Below, piece after piece: positions 48,605-58,356 of a stretch of DNA of 64,000 nucleotides. The position numbers and the translations under genes were made by a program. Source of the DNA: Thunnus maccoyii. Taxonomy: Eukaryota > Chordata > Actinopteri > Scombriformes > Scombridae. Position 1 is the first letter of the stretch. Every line of letters begins with the position of its first letter. The notes under the pieces are model-generated. The model was given only the letters and a program-made list of their open reading frames with translations. It made no database searches and was not told the DNA's origin. Location: positions 3,100,001 to 3,164,000 of the forward strand of contig NC_056551.1 of assembly GCF_910596095.1 (NCBI RefSeq). Direction: 5' to 3'.

Positions 48605-49735
48605 ACTGACATTTGATACATTATTATTATAAAAAGTTATTTACGGGGATTTTAAAAAAGGTAAAAACAGAGTTGAATAGAATCTTTCAAACTTTTTAGT
48701 TTGAAGTTTTTCATTCAATTGTCCTTAAACCTGCTTTAATAGAATAATAACAAAGCCAATCATAAAGGTGGGGCTGAATCGCTCAAAGAGATGAAGAAGT
48801 TAAAATCCCTGGAAATAAAATGAATACATTTAGCAGTGCTGGTGGCAGCAGCAGTAGCTCTGCACACAACAGGCAGAGAGGATGACATGCAGAGTGATTC
48901 AGGACCACAGCCCAGTGAGTCCAGAGAAAACACCACTCAGTGTTCTGCAGCTGAAGCCGTGCAAAAAAGACAAAATGAATAAACTAATTTATGTTTGAAG
49001 GATGAGATTATTTAGCTCAATTTTCTGCTCTGGTTTCATCAGAAATGATAGTATGGTAATTAACCAAAATATTTTAAATATTCTGTCTGTGTGATGAGCT
49101 CAGACATTACAGAACTTCCAGAGGGATTCAATGAAGGGAGAAAAGCTACTAGAATTCATTAGTTGGTTGTGTGTTTGCTGCTTTACTGTTACTGTAATTC
49201 TAATCACACACTAATGATTGTAGTCATCTGGCTATAGAGAGATGTGCTGTATGGGTGGTGGTGTATATCTGGACTGCTCACTGCTTTTTTGCAAGAGGTC
49301 ACAAACTGGAAAAGTTGGAAACCACTGGTTTAATCTTTCACAATGTATTAGCATGTTTTTCTTTTTGTAAAATCAGAATAAGTTTGGTTTCCAAACACTA
49401 CGTCCAGTATCAGTTGCATCATTTCCTGTGAATCCCTTCAACCCCACACAGGAAAGGCGGACTGCACCAGTTACAGTGAAGACTAGTTTAAAGAGGTAAT
49501 TGCAGAATGTAAATAAACTGAAAAAATGAAGTTGAAATTTGACACAGAAAATAATTCACATGGATTGACTTGTTACTTATGGAGTCTGCTGTTGGGTGTC
49601 TCCTGTTTGTTATTTCTGTGTCTTTTTGATTTCATTTTTCCTGTCCCTCTCCTGCACTCCATCACTGTCTCTCTCTCTCTCTGTTACTCTCCTCCATGCT
49701 GTCTCTACCCCATGACCACATGGAGCCCCAGGCTC
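48605..49735. other. Non-coding sequence, nothing recognised
   Basis: AT-rich sequence, no gene-like frame. A C/T-rich run near 49660-49680 is low complexity. Confidence 0.45.
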
Positions 49736-49739
49736 TCCA

Positions 49740-50140
49740 TTAAATCTTCATATTAGCAAGGCGTTGTGCCGCCGTCGCTGTAATGACTGCAGGAACGCAG
49801 CATATCTTTTCATTTGCTTTCAGGTCGATTCTCCACGCTTTACATCCCTCATTTTCTCCTCCATATGTTCCTCGCAGGATTTATTACCATCTATCTGCGA
49901 CTCGACTGTATCTGTGACGCAGCCGGGGGCTCATTTGAACTGTAAAAGCTGCTGCTGTGAGAGCTAATCTGCCCACATGTAAAGGCTTAATCCACATTGA
50001 TCTGCAGATGAACCCAGATCAGAAGAGATTAGATAAGGCTTGTTCACCAAACGCACCCCTGCTTCCTGCTTTACATCCAACTCTGGAGCTGAAGATGACG
50101 GCAAGCGTGAGTCTCATGTCGCTGTCTCTGGCAACATGAG
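49740..50140. other. Candidate conserved non-coding element
   Basis: This 400-bp stretch is GC-richer than its surroundings and free of repeats. It contains dense complex words such as 'gcaaggcgttgtgccgccgt', 'tgtaatgactgcaggaacgc' and 'gatttattaccatctatctg', plus several TAAT/ATTA cores. All frames are broken, so it is unlikely to be coding. It has the texture of vertebrate regulatory conserved elements, but conservation cannot be tested here. Confidence 0.3.
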
Positions 50141-50144
50141 GAAC

Positions 50145-50955
50145 TGCTGGAGAAAATAATAAACTGCTTCATCCAGTGTCAGAAAATGCAAGAAACAAAG
50201 CAGTGAGGACCTCAGAGATAAAATAATCTGCAGTACTCGAGCACAGACACAGACTGGGGTCAGAAGTTAGTGAGGTTGGAGGACTAGCAGTTGTATCAGC
50301 TATAGAAGAAGTAATAGTGAAGATTGAACTTATGTAACAGCAGTCATTTCAGTAGGAGGTGCAGTGTTCCTGTTCTCAGTAGAAGTACAAACTGTAATTT
50401 GTGCATTTGTTCTAATGGTTTAGGATCAACACATCTGTCTGTGTAAAGATGAAAGAAATATAAGAAAAGTATCTGACAACAGACAAGTTTCTCTTCTCAA
50501 ACTGCTCTGATTCTGTTTCAGCTGTTAGAACCAAACTGATCTGATCAATAATACATAGTTTCCTCTTTGTGCATGAAACAACAGACAGCCCGCTGCTCTT
50601 CGCGTTAATAATAAAATAAACATCAGATGTTCTCTGTGTGAACTAATAAGGCAGGCTGAGTGCTGCTCTGTGTGTGCTGCTCTTTGAGCACACTTCATGC
50701 AGGTGAAATCTCACAGAGTAGACTGCCTGAGTACCTGTCAATCAACCCAAACTACAGCTCTATAAACAATAAATTATTATTCACTTGAGATTCTCTTCTG
50801 GAACAGTATGTGTGACAAAATAATCTCAACTCAAAGGTTCACTTGCTACATTTTTCAGGGCTTTCTACTGCCTCCCAGGGTCTTCTTCTTGCTGAAGTGT
50901 TTTTGAGTGATGTTTAAATCTTGAGTCACATGATAACAGGTGCTCATATAAAAAG
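50145..50955. other. Non-coding sequence, nothing recognised
   Basis: Unassigned sequence up to the MITE target duplication at 50956. Confidence 0.45.
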
Positions 50956-51152
50956 GGGATAGACAGTGCTGGAAATAACTTACATCACAATACATTTAAG
51001 TACTGTACTTACAATTTTGAGGTACTTGTACTTTACTTGATGCTTTGATAATCATTTGAAGCTTTGTACTTGTACTTTCTACTCCACTACATTTATTTGA
51101 CAGCTTTAGGTACTTTTCAGGTGAAGATACAACACATTGTTAAAGATGAAAC

Positions 51153-51445
51153 CAGTGGTTTCCAACCTTTTTGGCTTTTGATGTCTTACAAAAAGCAGTG
51201 TGAAGTCGGGGTCACATTTCACATGTCTATGAGTTGTTAACAGCTCCACCAAATAGTGATTTTTCCCTCCAAACTTCTCACATGCTTTCATTTCAATAAA
51301 TGTTCAAATGATCCAATAATTCACCAAAAATCAAAGATCAGAACTTTGTTTTTTCTTCTTTCCTCTCCCATTAATCATCTCACGACCCCTCAGATTTATC
51401 TGGTGACCCTTTGGAGGGGCCCAACCCCTAGGTTGGGAACCACTG
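51153..51445. mobile_element. Nested hAT-type MITE
   Basis: CAGTGGTTTCCAACC at the left and the inverse of the right end, CAGTGGTTCCCAACC, match at 14 of 15. Flanking 8-mers GATGAAAC and GACTAAAC agree at 6 of 8. The interior includes 'tctcacgacccctca' and 'gaggggcccaacccc', typical of this MITE class. It sits inside the larger MITE and is therefore the later insertion. Confidence 0.75.
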
Positions 51446-51598
51446 GACTAAACTAGCTAACTGTATATAAAGTAGTGTAAACTAGCTCCACCTCCAGCAA
51501 CTACAACAGTAACATGCTGCTCTAACACTGATGCTTCACTATTAATAATCTAATGATGTCATCTATAATAATATATCAGTCAGAGGGACCAAACCACT

Positions 51599-51786
51599 AC
51601 TTTTACTGCAATACTTTAACTACATCAAGCTTATAATACTTATGTACTTTTACAGCAATACTTTAACTACATCAAGCTCATAATACTTATGTACTTTTAC
51701 TGCAATACTTTAACTACATCAAGCTTATAATACTTATGTACTTTTACAGCAATACTTTAACTACATCAAGCTCATAATACTTATGT
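51599..51786. repeat. 47-bp tandem repeat, four units in alternating pairs
   Basis: Units start at 51599, 51646, 51693 and 51740. Units 1 and 3 carry 'actgc' and 'gctta'; units 2 and 4 carry 'acagc' and 'gctca'. The true period is thus a 94-bp dimer present twice, indicating duplication of an already diverged pair. It lies within the larger hAT-type MITE. Confidence 0.95.
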
Positions 51787-51959
51787 ATTTTTAGTGTAGT
51801 AGGATTTTTATGCAGGACTTTTATTTGTAATAGAGTATTTTTACATTCCTGTATTGGTACTTTTACTTAAGTAAAGCATCTGAATACTTCTTCCATCACT
51901 GGGGGTAGATACTTTTAGCCATGCTAGTAGCGCAGCTCTGTAGATGGTAATGTCAGTCT

Positions 51960-52500
51960 ATCTGTTGGTCAGTCGACCATTTTGGTCCAGACTGAATTAC
52001 CTCAACAACTATTTGATGGATTGTCATGACATTTTGTAAAGACATTTATGGTTCCCAGAAGATGAATCCTTCTGACTTTGATGATTGGCTGACTTTTCCT
52101 CTAGCGCCATCATGAAGCTGACAACTATGAGATGGATTGCCATTAAATTTGGTACAGATATTCCTGTTCCTCTCAGGATGAACTGTAATAACTTTGGTGA
52201 TCCCTTCACTTTCCATGTCGTGCCTTCCATCAGGTCAAAATTTCAATTTGCGTTACACCTTGGTTTATGACTAAACCTCCAAAACTAATGACATTCCCAC
52301 CAGCCTCAGCTGTACTTAATGTTTAGTGCTAATTAATGCAAATGCAAATGTTAGCATGCTAACACTCAAAACTAAGATGATAAACAAAGTTATACTGAAT
52401 TGAATTGATGGACATGGTAAACATCACACCTGCCAAACATCAGCCAGTTAGCATTGTCATTGTGAGCATGTTAGCATGCTGATGGTAGCATTAAGGTCAA
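51960..52500 (+). repeat. Interspersed repeat family A, longest copy
   Basis: The fullest copy of the family in the window. It starts at 'ttggtccagactgaattacctcaacaac', passes through 'gatggattgccattaaatttggtacaga' and ends in repeated 'gttagcatgctaac' words. It matches 4020-4385 (inverted) and 38105-38240. Non-coding. Confidence 0.7.
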
Positions 52501-52616
52501 AACAAGAAAAAATGTGATGTAGCTCTTTAACACACTTAAGCTGCTTATTTTAGACAGTTGCACCACCACTTTGGATGACATGTTCTTGTTCATTTTTAAT
52601 TTGAACACAATATTTG

Positions 52617-52660
52617 TAAGTTGCTGTGGACAAAGGCGTCTGCTAAAAGTCTTGACGTGA
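52617..52660 (+). repeat. SINE/LINE tail motif
   Basis: 'gtaagttgctgtggacaaaggcgtctgctaaaag' is a degenerate form of the fish tail 'taagtcgctttggataaaagcgtctgctaaatg', and is related to the inverted copy at 26858-26900. No body recognised. Confidence 0.6.
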
Positions 52661-52664
52661 CGTC

Positions 52665-53330
52665 TGGGCTAGCCTCTGTCTCACTAGCGTCTGTAACTCA
52701 CTGAACATTTCTTTCATCTCTCTCTGACAAAATGAAGCATGTCCCTGGAGTTTCCTTTTCATACTCTACAGCAGCTGCTGTTAGAAGTTGAAACCTTCAT
52801 GATTTTAACTAAGTTAAACAATGATTGCTTTGTGAGCATGCAAACTACAGCTCCCATGAAAAAACTACGAGCGTAGCAGTGCAGGTACTTACATCATCAT
52901 AATTTGTTTTCATCTGTATACATTATATTCACCAGTACTCATACTGTAATCTGTCCTGCTGTTATTACAGACATGTCTGAATTAACCATAGACACTCAAC
53001 TCATCCATGAACTTGTCTCTTATATTGGGCTGTGATGTTAAACTGCTGATGTTCTAGGGCTGATGGGAAATCATGTTTGTTAAACGCTGATGAAAAACAG
53101 ATATATTGAATCAACAAATATGTTGGATTTTTTAAAATTACCCTTGTTATCTAGACATATGAAATGAACCACATGACATACCGTTGAGTACAGCTTTGTT
53201 TCAAGGCTGGATCTTTAGTTTTCGTTATTACATGCGTTATTACAAATGTCAATGCATTATTACAATTTTTTGTGTGTTTTTCTATGATCTATTGTGATTT
53301 CTGTCTGTGTAAGTGCTCACATGCAGGGTT
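52665..53330. other. Non-coding sequence, nothing recognised
   Basis: Unassigned AT-rich sequence before a pair of dinucleotide tracts. Confidence 0.45.
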
Positions 53331-53339
53331 TCTCTCTCT

Positions 53340-53395
<56 letters not shown>
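53331..53395. repeat. (TC)n(TG)n compound microsatellite
   Basis: About 6 TC units (53331-53342) followed by about 26 TG units (53343-53395). It faces an inverted (CA)n tract 90 bp away. Confidence 0.95.
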
Positions 53396-53397
<2 letters not shown>

Positions 53398-53484
53398 AGT
53401 ATTTGTGTGTGTCAGTAGCAGTGTAAAGGGCAGAGCAGTGAGATGGAGGAGAGGATCTTCCATTATAGATCTGACCTGAGGGGT

Positions 53485-53485
<1 letters not shown>

Positions 53486-53544
<59 letters not shown>
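53486..53544. repeat. (CA)n microsatellite
   Basis: About 29 CA units. Together with the TG tract at 53343-53395 it forms a near-perfect inverted pair of over 50 bp arms on the same strand, with a 90-bp spacer that contains no gene. Confidence 0.95.
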
Positions 53545-53547
<3 letters not shown>

Positions 53548-53549
53548 AG

Positions 53550-54040
53550 CTGAAGGGAAGTTGACCAATAGTTTCCTCTCCATCACTCTGCCTGCTGACT
53601 ACAGCTGTCTGACTCTGATTTATCTCCTCTTACTGTCTCTCTGTCTGTCTGTCTTCCTGCGTAACCTGCAGAACAAATCTTCTCTCTCAAATCCGTCGTT
53701 TTCTCCTCTGCTGCGGTATGTTGCGTTGTATGAGTCTTATGATTATCTCGACTGGTGGTTGACCTTCTCCTGAGCTGATGTCGATCTTGTTGTTGAGGTT
53801 GATGTTGTCTTTTAGGGGTGTTATGTAGCTGATGATCCTCACTGAGAAGTCCTGATGTAACACTGAACGAGCTGGAGGTGAATTGACACCGGTTAGTCTG
53901 TTATCATCTGGACACAGGTCTCATTTTTTTCCTCAAACAAGTGAAAATAAATAAAATTAAAATATTGTACCTTATACATATAATTTACCTAAAATCTAAG
54001 TATAATGAAAAAATAAAATCGACTTGCATTAGTAGTAATT
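53550..54040. other. Non-coding sequence, nothing recognised
   Basis: Unassigned sequence; small open frames only. Confidence 0.45.
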
Positions 54041-54044
54041 TCAA

Positions 54045-54590
54045 CCCCAAATCACAATGTTTCTCTAACTTTACTAAAGTACTTATTTTAACTTATATTA
54101 TATTTCCATAAACCTAACCAAACTTCAAGCATCATAAAACATATTATTACATTGATATATTTTTACAACAAAGATTTATAACAGTTTTGGAAGGTGCACA
54201 TCTTCATAGACCTACAACATATTTTGTAGTTTAATTTGGAGGACTTGGAATAATTGAAGACTGACGGATGTAAATTAGCATTTTTTTGCTAATTACAGCA
54301 TGTTTATATCTTGTATTGTAAACTGATGTTCATAACCCCATGGTTATTATTGTAGTCATGATGATGAAGGTGGCCTAACTTTAAGGAAGTAGTCATTTTA
54401 ACCACCATGTTTCTCTAACCTTAATAAAGATCATTTTAACCCAAACCATTATCTTTCCCTAAACCTAACCAAGTGGTTTTTATGCCTAAACCTAACCAGA
54501 CCTTAACCACAGCGTTGTCACACCATAAAACCAACATGAAATATTGGTGTTGAATTAATGATTTTTGTAACAGTTTTGCAAACAGACACA
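54045..54590. repeat. Pair of ~170-bp direct repeats (CCTAACC-rich)
   Basis: 54045-54210 and 54395-54590 share, in order, 'atgtttctctaac', 'ccaaacc/cataaacctaacca', 'accataaaac' or 'catcataaaac', and 'taacagttttg..a.....cacat'. They lie about 350 bp apart in the same orientation. The family is a 'taaacctaaccagacctt' type I recall as common in fish. Non-coding. Confidence 0.65.
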
Positions 54591-54594
54591 TGTT

Positions 54595-55465
54595 GTTCTG
54601 CTGATTACTGCTGATAGTGGCGCCAGATTAGAGAACGCTCCTACGTGTCACTCTGGAGTCACATGGTCTAATGACGCATTTGGTCATTTAGTTTGGAGGA
54701 CTTGTTGAATAATCAATCAATCAAATGATTAATTAAACATTCAAATAATATGGAACACACTTCAAACATTAATGATACTTTTGGTCTGATTTGGTTCTTA
54801 ACATGTTTGGTCTGGGCCTCATAGCTAGAATTAAGTGAAATCTTTTTTTCTTCTTCTTTTTGTCTGAAGACATGCTCCATGCAAACACAAATGGCAAAGC
54901 CTGGCCCAGTCGACACAAACACGCAACCTTGGTGAACATGAAGCTAGTCAGATATAGTACAAATAAACATGGTGTCCATGAAGCAATGTGTACTGCTGTA
55001 CTTGCTGCACAGAAGAAAGAAAAAAGAAAAGACAGAAGATGTGATGTGTGACCTTTGAATCACCAATGAAGGAACAGCAGAGAATTCCTGCCTAAATCAA
55101 GTAGACAAACTTCAACCAGAGCTTCGCTGAACTGTCAGCACGATGAAATGAAAGAGATGAAAGAGGTGAAAGAGGTGAGCTTTCTGTTGTTGTTTCATGC
55201 TGTAGCTGCAACGTTCAGACTGCAGAATTTTCAGGTGACAAGATGCATGAAATGGATTTTACGTACCTCGAGGTGTGTGCAGTTGTATACTTGCTTTTTT
55301 AGGGCCAAAAGCATATTGTTGCTGAGAGTTAAGCAATAACATTTCTGTTTGTTCTCTCTTAAAAATATCATTTTACATTATGCCACTATGCACAGAAAGA
55401 GGTTCACACTCCCAAATCAATTAGAAGAATAAGAGTTTCTTTTCATTTCAGCTCGATTTTCTTCA
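54595..55465. other. Non-coding sequence, nothing recognised
   Basis: No gene recognised up to the target duplication of the large hAT-bounded element. Confidence 0.45.
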
Positions 55466-56335
55466 GTGTGTAATAGGGCTGTGCGATTAATCGAATTTTA
55501 TTTACGATTTTGGCCTCCCACGATTATGAAAACAAGATAATCGAGATAAAATGATAGATAATGACATATATAATGATAATGATAATGACAATGACATCCA
55601 TAGATAATGATAGAGACAGATGTTTCGTAGGCGTGGCTTTTCAGGACCCCTTGTTGACTAATCAAGAAATAAACAGTCTGATCACTTCGCTACTCCAGCA
55701 CATTAATTTATCAGTGTCTTTTGAGATGTCACATTAGAAACAGGTTGCCGGGTGTCGGCAAAAAAAAAAAAGTGAAAGTAGTACATCTCTCCATTACGAA
55801 AACACCATTCACTGTCTGGTCACGTAAAAACAACCCATGCTGGAGTCGAACAGCATTTTATAAAAATGTTGTTTAATATGTACAAATTGCACTTTTATAT
55901 GTTTTATGTTGTAGCAAAAACACTGCTAGAATTTTTTTTTTTCATTTTTAAAGGAAGCAAAGTGGTTACTTGAGAATTAACATTAAACCACGAAGACAGC
56001 GAGGATAAACGTGTCACAATAATAAAACCTGAATGCAGCCAAAATATGAGCGAACTGTGGTATTATTGTAGCTAAAATATTATGCTATACGGTGTAATAT
56101 GTAGCTTCACAATATACTGCCAGTAGTGGCATCAGTCAGACCCACTTAACAGCGAAGGCAACACGCCAGCCCTGCTGTTAAAAATATATACATTTTTATT
56201 TAATGTATTCATTGACAATATGGACAAAGTCAAGGTCAATATGCAATGCAAGCATCATGTTTTCTCATAGTAACTACAGTGACCCATTACTGTGACTGAA
56301 GGAAGAACAACAATAATGATTTTTCATTATGCATT

Positions 56336-56428
56336 TTATTTGCACATTCTGCACAGATAGTCTCCCTCTGTGGAGGGATGGTGCACACACACAGTGTGAT
56401 ACCATAAAGTGCAGGTGGTGCACTCAAT
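56336..56428 (-). pseudogene. C-terminal half of a PHD finger (last exon)
   Basis: After an acceptor ctttttcctttcag, 30 codons and a TAA encode C-x2-C-x4-H-x2-C then C-x2-C: 'IECTTCTLWYHTVCV' ... 'DYLCRMCK'. This is the second half of a PHD zinc finger, normally a histone-tail reader. The first C-x2-C pair should be in the preceding exon. The exon before (ending 56963) stops in phase 1 without it, so one exon seems missing, and a different repeat occupies that intron. Confidence 0.7.
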
Positions 56429-56439
56429 CTGAAAGGAAA

Positions 56440-56870
56440 AAGAATTTTTAAAAAAAAACAGTATTTAACTCTCCTCTCGTTTCAGATCCACTTCCTGCCC
56501 TTGTGTGTTTCCCGCTCCTGTCTTCATCATCATCCCCTAATGTCATCCACCTGTGTCTCATTACCCTCACTCCCCTTGTGTATTTAGTCTTTGTGATCCC
56601 TGCTCCCTGTGCCAGTTCATCTTAGCCTTCTTTGCAAGTGTTCCAGCATTATTATTCCAGTTATTGACCTCTAGTGTTTTTACCCCAGATCTGTCTTTTG
56701 ACTCTGCCTTAGCCCAGTCCTTTTTGCCTTTTTGCCTTTCTCTGACTGCCTGCCCGTGTACCGAACCTGCAAGTAAAGACTTTGTTTTTTGGAACTGTTT
56801 GGTTGAGTCGTGTGTTTGGGTCTAGCCCCGGTGTACCAGACACCCCTTGTCAATCTGTGAAAATACAGAC
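56440..56870. repeat. Unassigned interspersed repeat inside the last Ginger intron
   Basis: A C/T-rich block on the plus strand ('ccttgtgtatttagtctttgtgatccctg', 'ccgaacctgcaagtaaagactttg') of a type I recall as a repeated fish sequence resembling an LTR or its derivative. It lies where a PHD exon is expected. Ends and target duplication not resolved. A 90-codon plus-strand frame here is not considered coding. Confidence 0.5.
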
Positions 56871-56890
56871 ATTAATGTAGTCAAATGCCA

Positions 56891-56892
<2 letters not shown>

Positions 56893-56929
<37 letters not shown>
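56893..56929. repeat. (AC)n microsatellite
   Basis: About 18 AC units between the unassigned repeat and a Ginger exon. Confidence 0.95.
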
Positions 56930-56930
<1 letters not shown>

Positions 56931-56962
56931 CATTTAAGCATACCTGGTATAGTACTGCATAC

Positions 56963-58157
56963 CTGTGTCATTCAGCAGGGACATTGCCATGTCCAGCTGC
57001 AACCTGGCCACACCTTCCTGGTCCACAGGGCACTGGACAGTCTCCCCCTGCAAGGCTTGCTTTGCAAGCTAAAAAATTTGATAGGTATAATTATGAAGAT
57101 TCATCCTAATAACAGATGTCTGCAGAGATAATCACATTGTTACCTTGCACACAAATGACGTAGTGTCCTGTTGTCTTGGGTGGCTAATTGTGGAGCACAC
57201 CTACCTCCCAACCGCAGGACGGTGCCTGCGGACCAGTGCTCTACACAGAGAGCACAGATTGATGTACAGTTTGCCATTCTTAACTTCAGCTCATGTAAGA
57301 GCCCTTTCAATTCAAGATAAGTTGAATGATGTTAAAAGGACTTCACAAGGACAACATCATGTTAGCCTAAGTGAACAGTAATCACAAGGAAGATGATCTA
57401 ATGTGCTTTGTTGCTCCCTCAATATTATCCAAAGTGCATGAAAAGAGAAGTCAGTCTAATGCAAACATTACAGCCGATACTTCACTCACCTTGTTACGTC
57501 CTTGCAGTGGCTGAGTTGCTTTTCAGTGGCCTTCAATGGGTACACAAACAGGTACCTCATCTCCTTAAGATACATAATCTATGGAAATGCAATTAAAAAT
57601 GATAGCCAACCCCTCATACACCAGATGGTCCCATTGTTGCATCTAAATCTGTTAACACTTAAGATTATGTACAATGAGTGTCCAGTGTCTGTTGTGACAA
57701 ACCGCACCTGCTGCCACATCATATTTGGAAAGGTCCAACTTGAACAGATAAAATGAAATGACATAAATAAAATACATACATTGAAATTCATGAGATAACT
57801 ATATTCGAAGGGTAAAACATCCTACTCACCTTTTTAAAACCTTTCTTTGAGCCCTGCCAGACTGCAGTCATCGTGTAGGCATCAATAATGGAAGCCTCCG
57901 TTCTCCTCCCCACAAGCGAGAGGTAGGCGTTCACAATCTATGAGTATAAGAATGACTTATGATCCGCTGTTGTCCAAACAATCTAGAAAGTGAAATATCA
58001 CACCAATAATATTTCTTTAAAAAATAAAAAAAGAAAGTTTCACTCCCCAACTCCTATCCTGGGGCCAGGTCCAATAAGTTCTCGCTGTACACCTTGTATG
58101 GCCCAATCCTGGAGAATAGAGTCTCTCTTTTTCTCCCTGCCCATAAATCCCTGATAA
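56963..58157 (-). pseudogene. Ulp1-type (C48) cysteine protease domain, catalytically dead
   Basis: Ulp1 proteases cleave SUMO-like conjugates using His, Asp and Cys. The domain follows a Pro/Thr/Ser-rich linker. It opens with 'RDLWAGRKRETLFSRIGPYK', passes 'IVNAYLSLVGRR' and 'IIDAYTMTAVWQG', and reaches 'AVCHNRHWTLI' with the catalytic His-Trp. The Asp block reads 'LFVYPL' where family members have D in place of Y. The Cys block reads 'HPRQQDTTSFVCK': the three residues expected after TS, including the nucleophilic Cys (TS-CGV-FVCK), are absent, consistent with a 9-base in-frame deletion. Stops at 58054 and 57201 also interrupt it. It ends with 'VARLQLDMAMSLLND'. Confidence 0.75.
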
Positions 58158-58356
58158 CTGCAAAAATATCAATGTCATTTATTTGTGAAATGCACGATTT
58201 AGGGTGTAATTGTGGAAGTTTACTCACAAATTTCTGTGGCACTTGGAGGTTCTGGGACATTGTGGCTTGTGGCTGGCCTGTCAGATGTCGGTCTGTGTAT
58301 GTCTGTATGTGTCTGTTGTGGTGTAGTGTGCGTTGGGCCAGCCAGAGGAGAAGGAT

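Larger units (their letters stand above)
50964..51901. mobile_element. hAT-type MITE with 8-bp target duplication and nested insertion
   Basis: Left end CAGTGCTGGAAATAA and, inverted, right end CAGTGATGGAAGAAG form an imperfect terminal inverted repeat. The flanks GGGATAGA (50956-50963) and GGGGTAGA (51902-51909) agree at 7 of 8 positions. The body has the 'gtacttgtactttac', 'ctccactacatttat' and 'tacttaagtaaa' blocks of a very common fish repeat. It is interrupted by another MITE at 51153-51445 and contains a 47-bp tandem array at 51599-51786. Non-coding. Confidence 0.8.
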
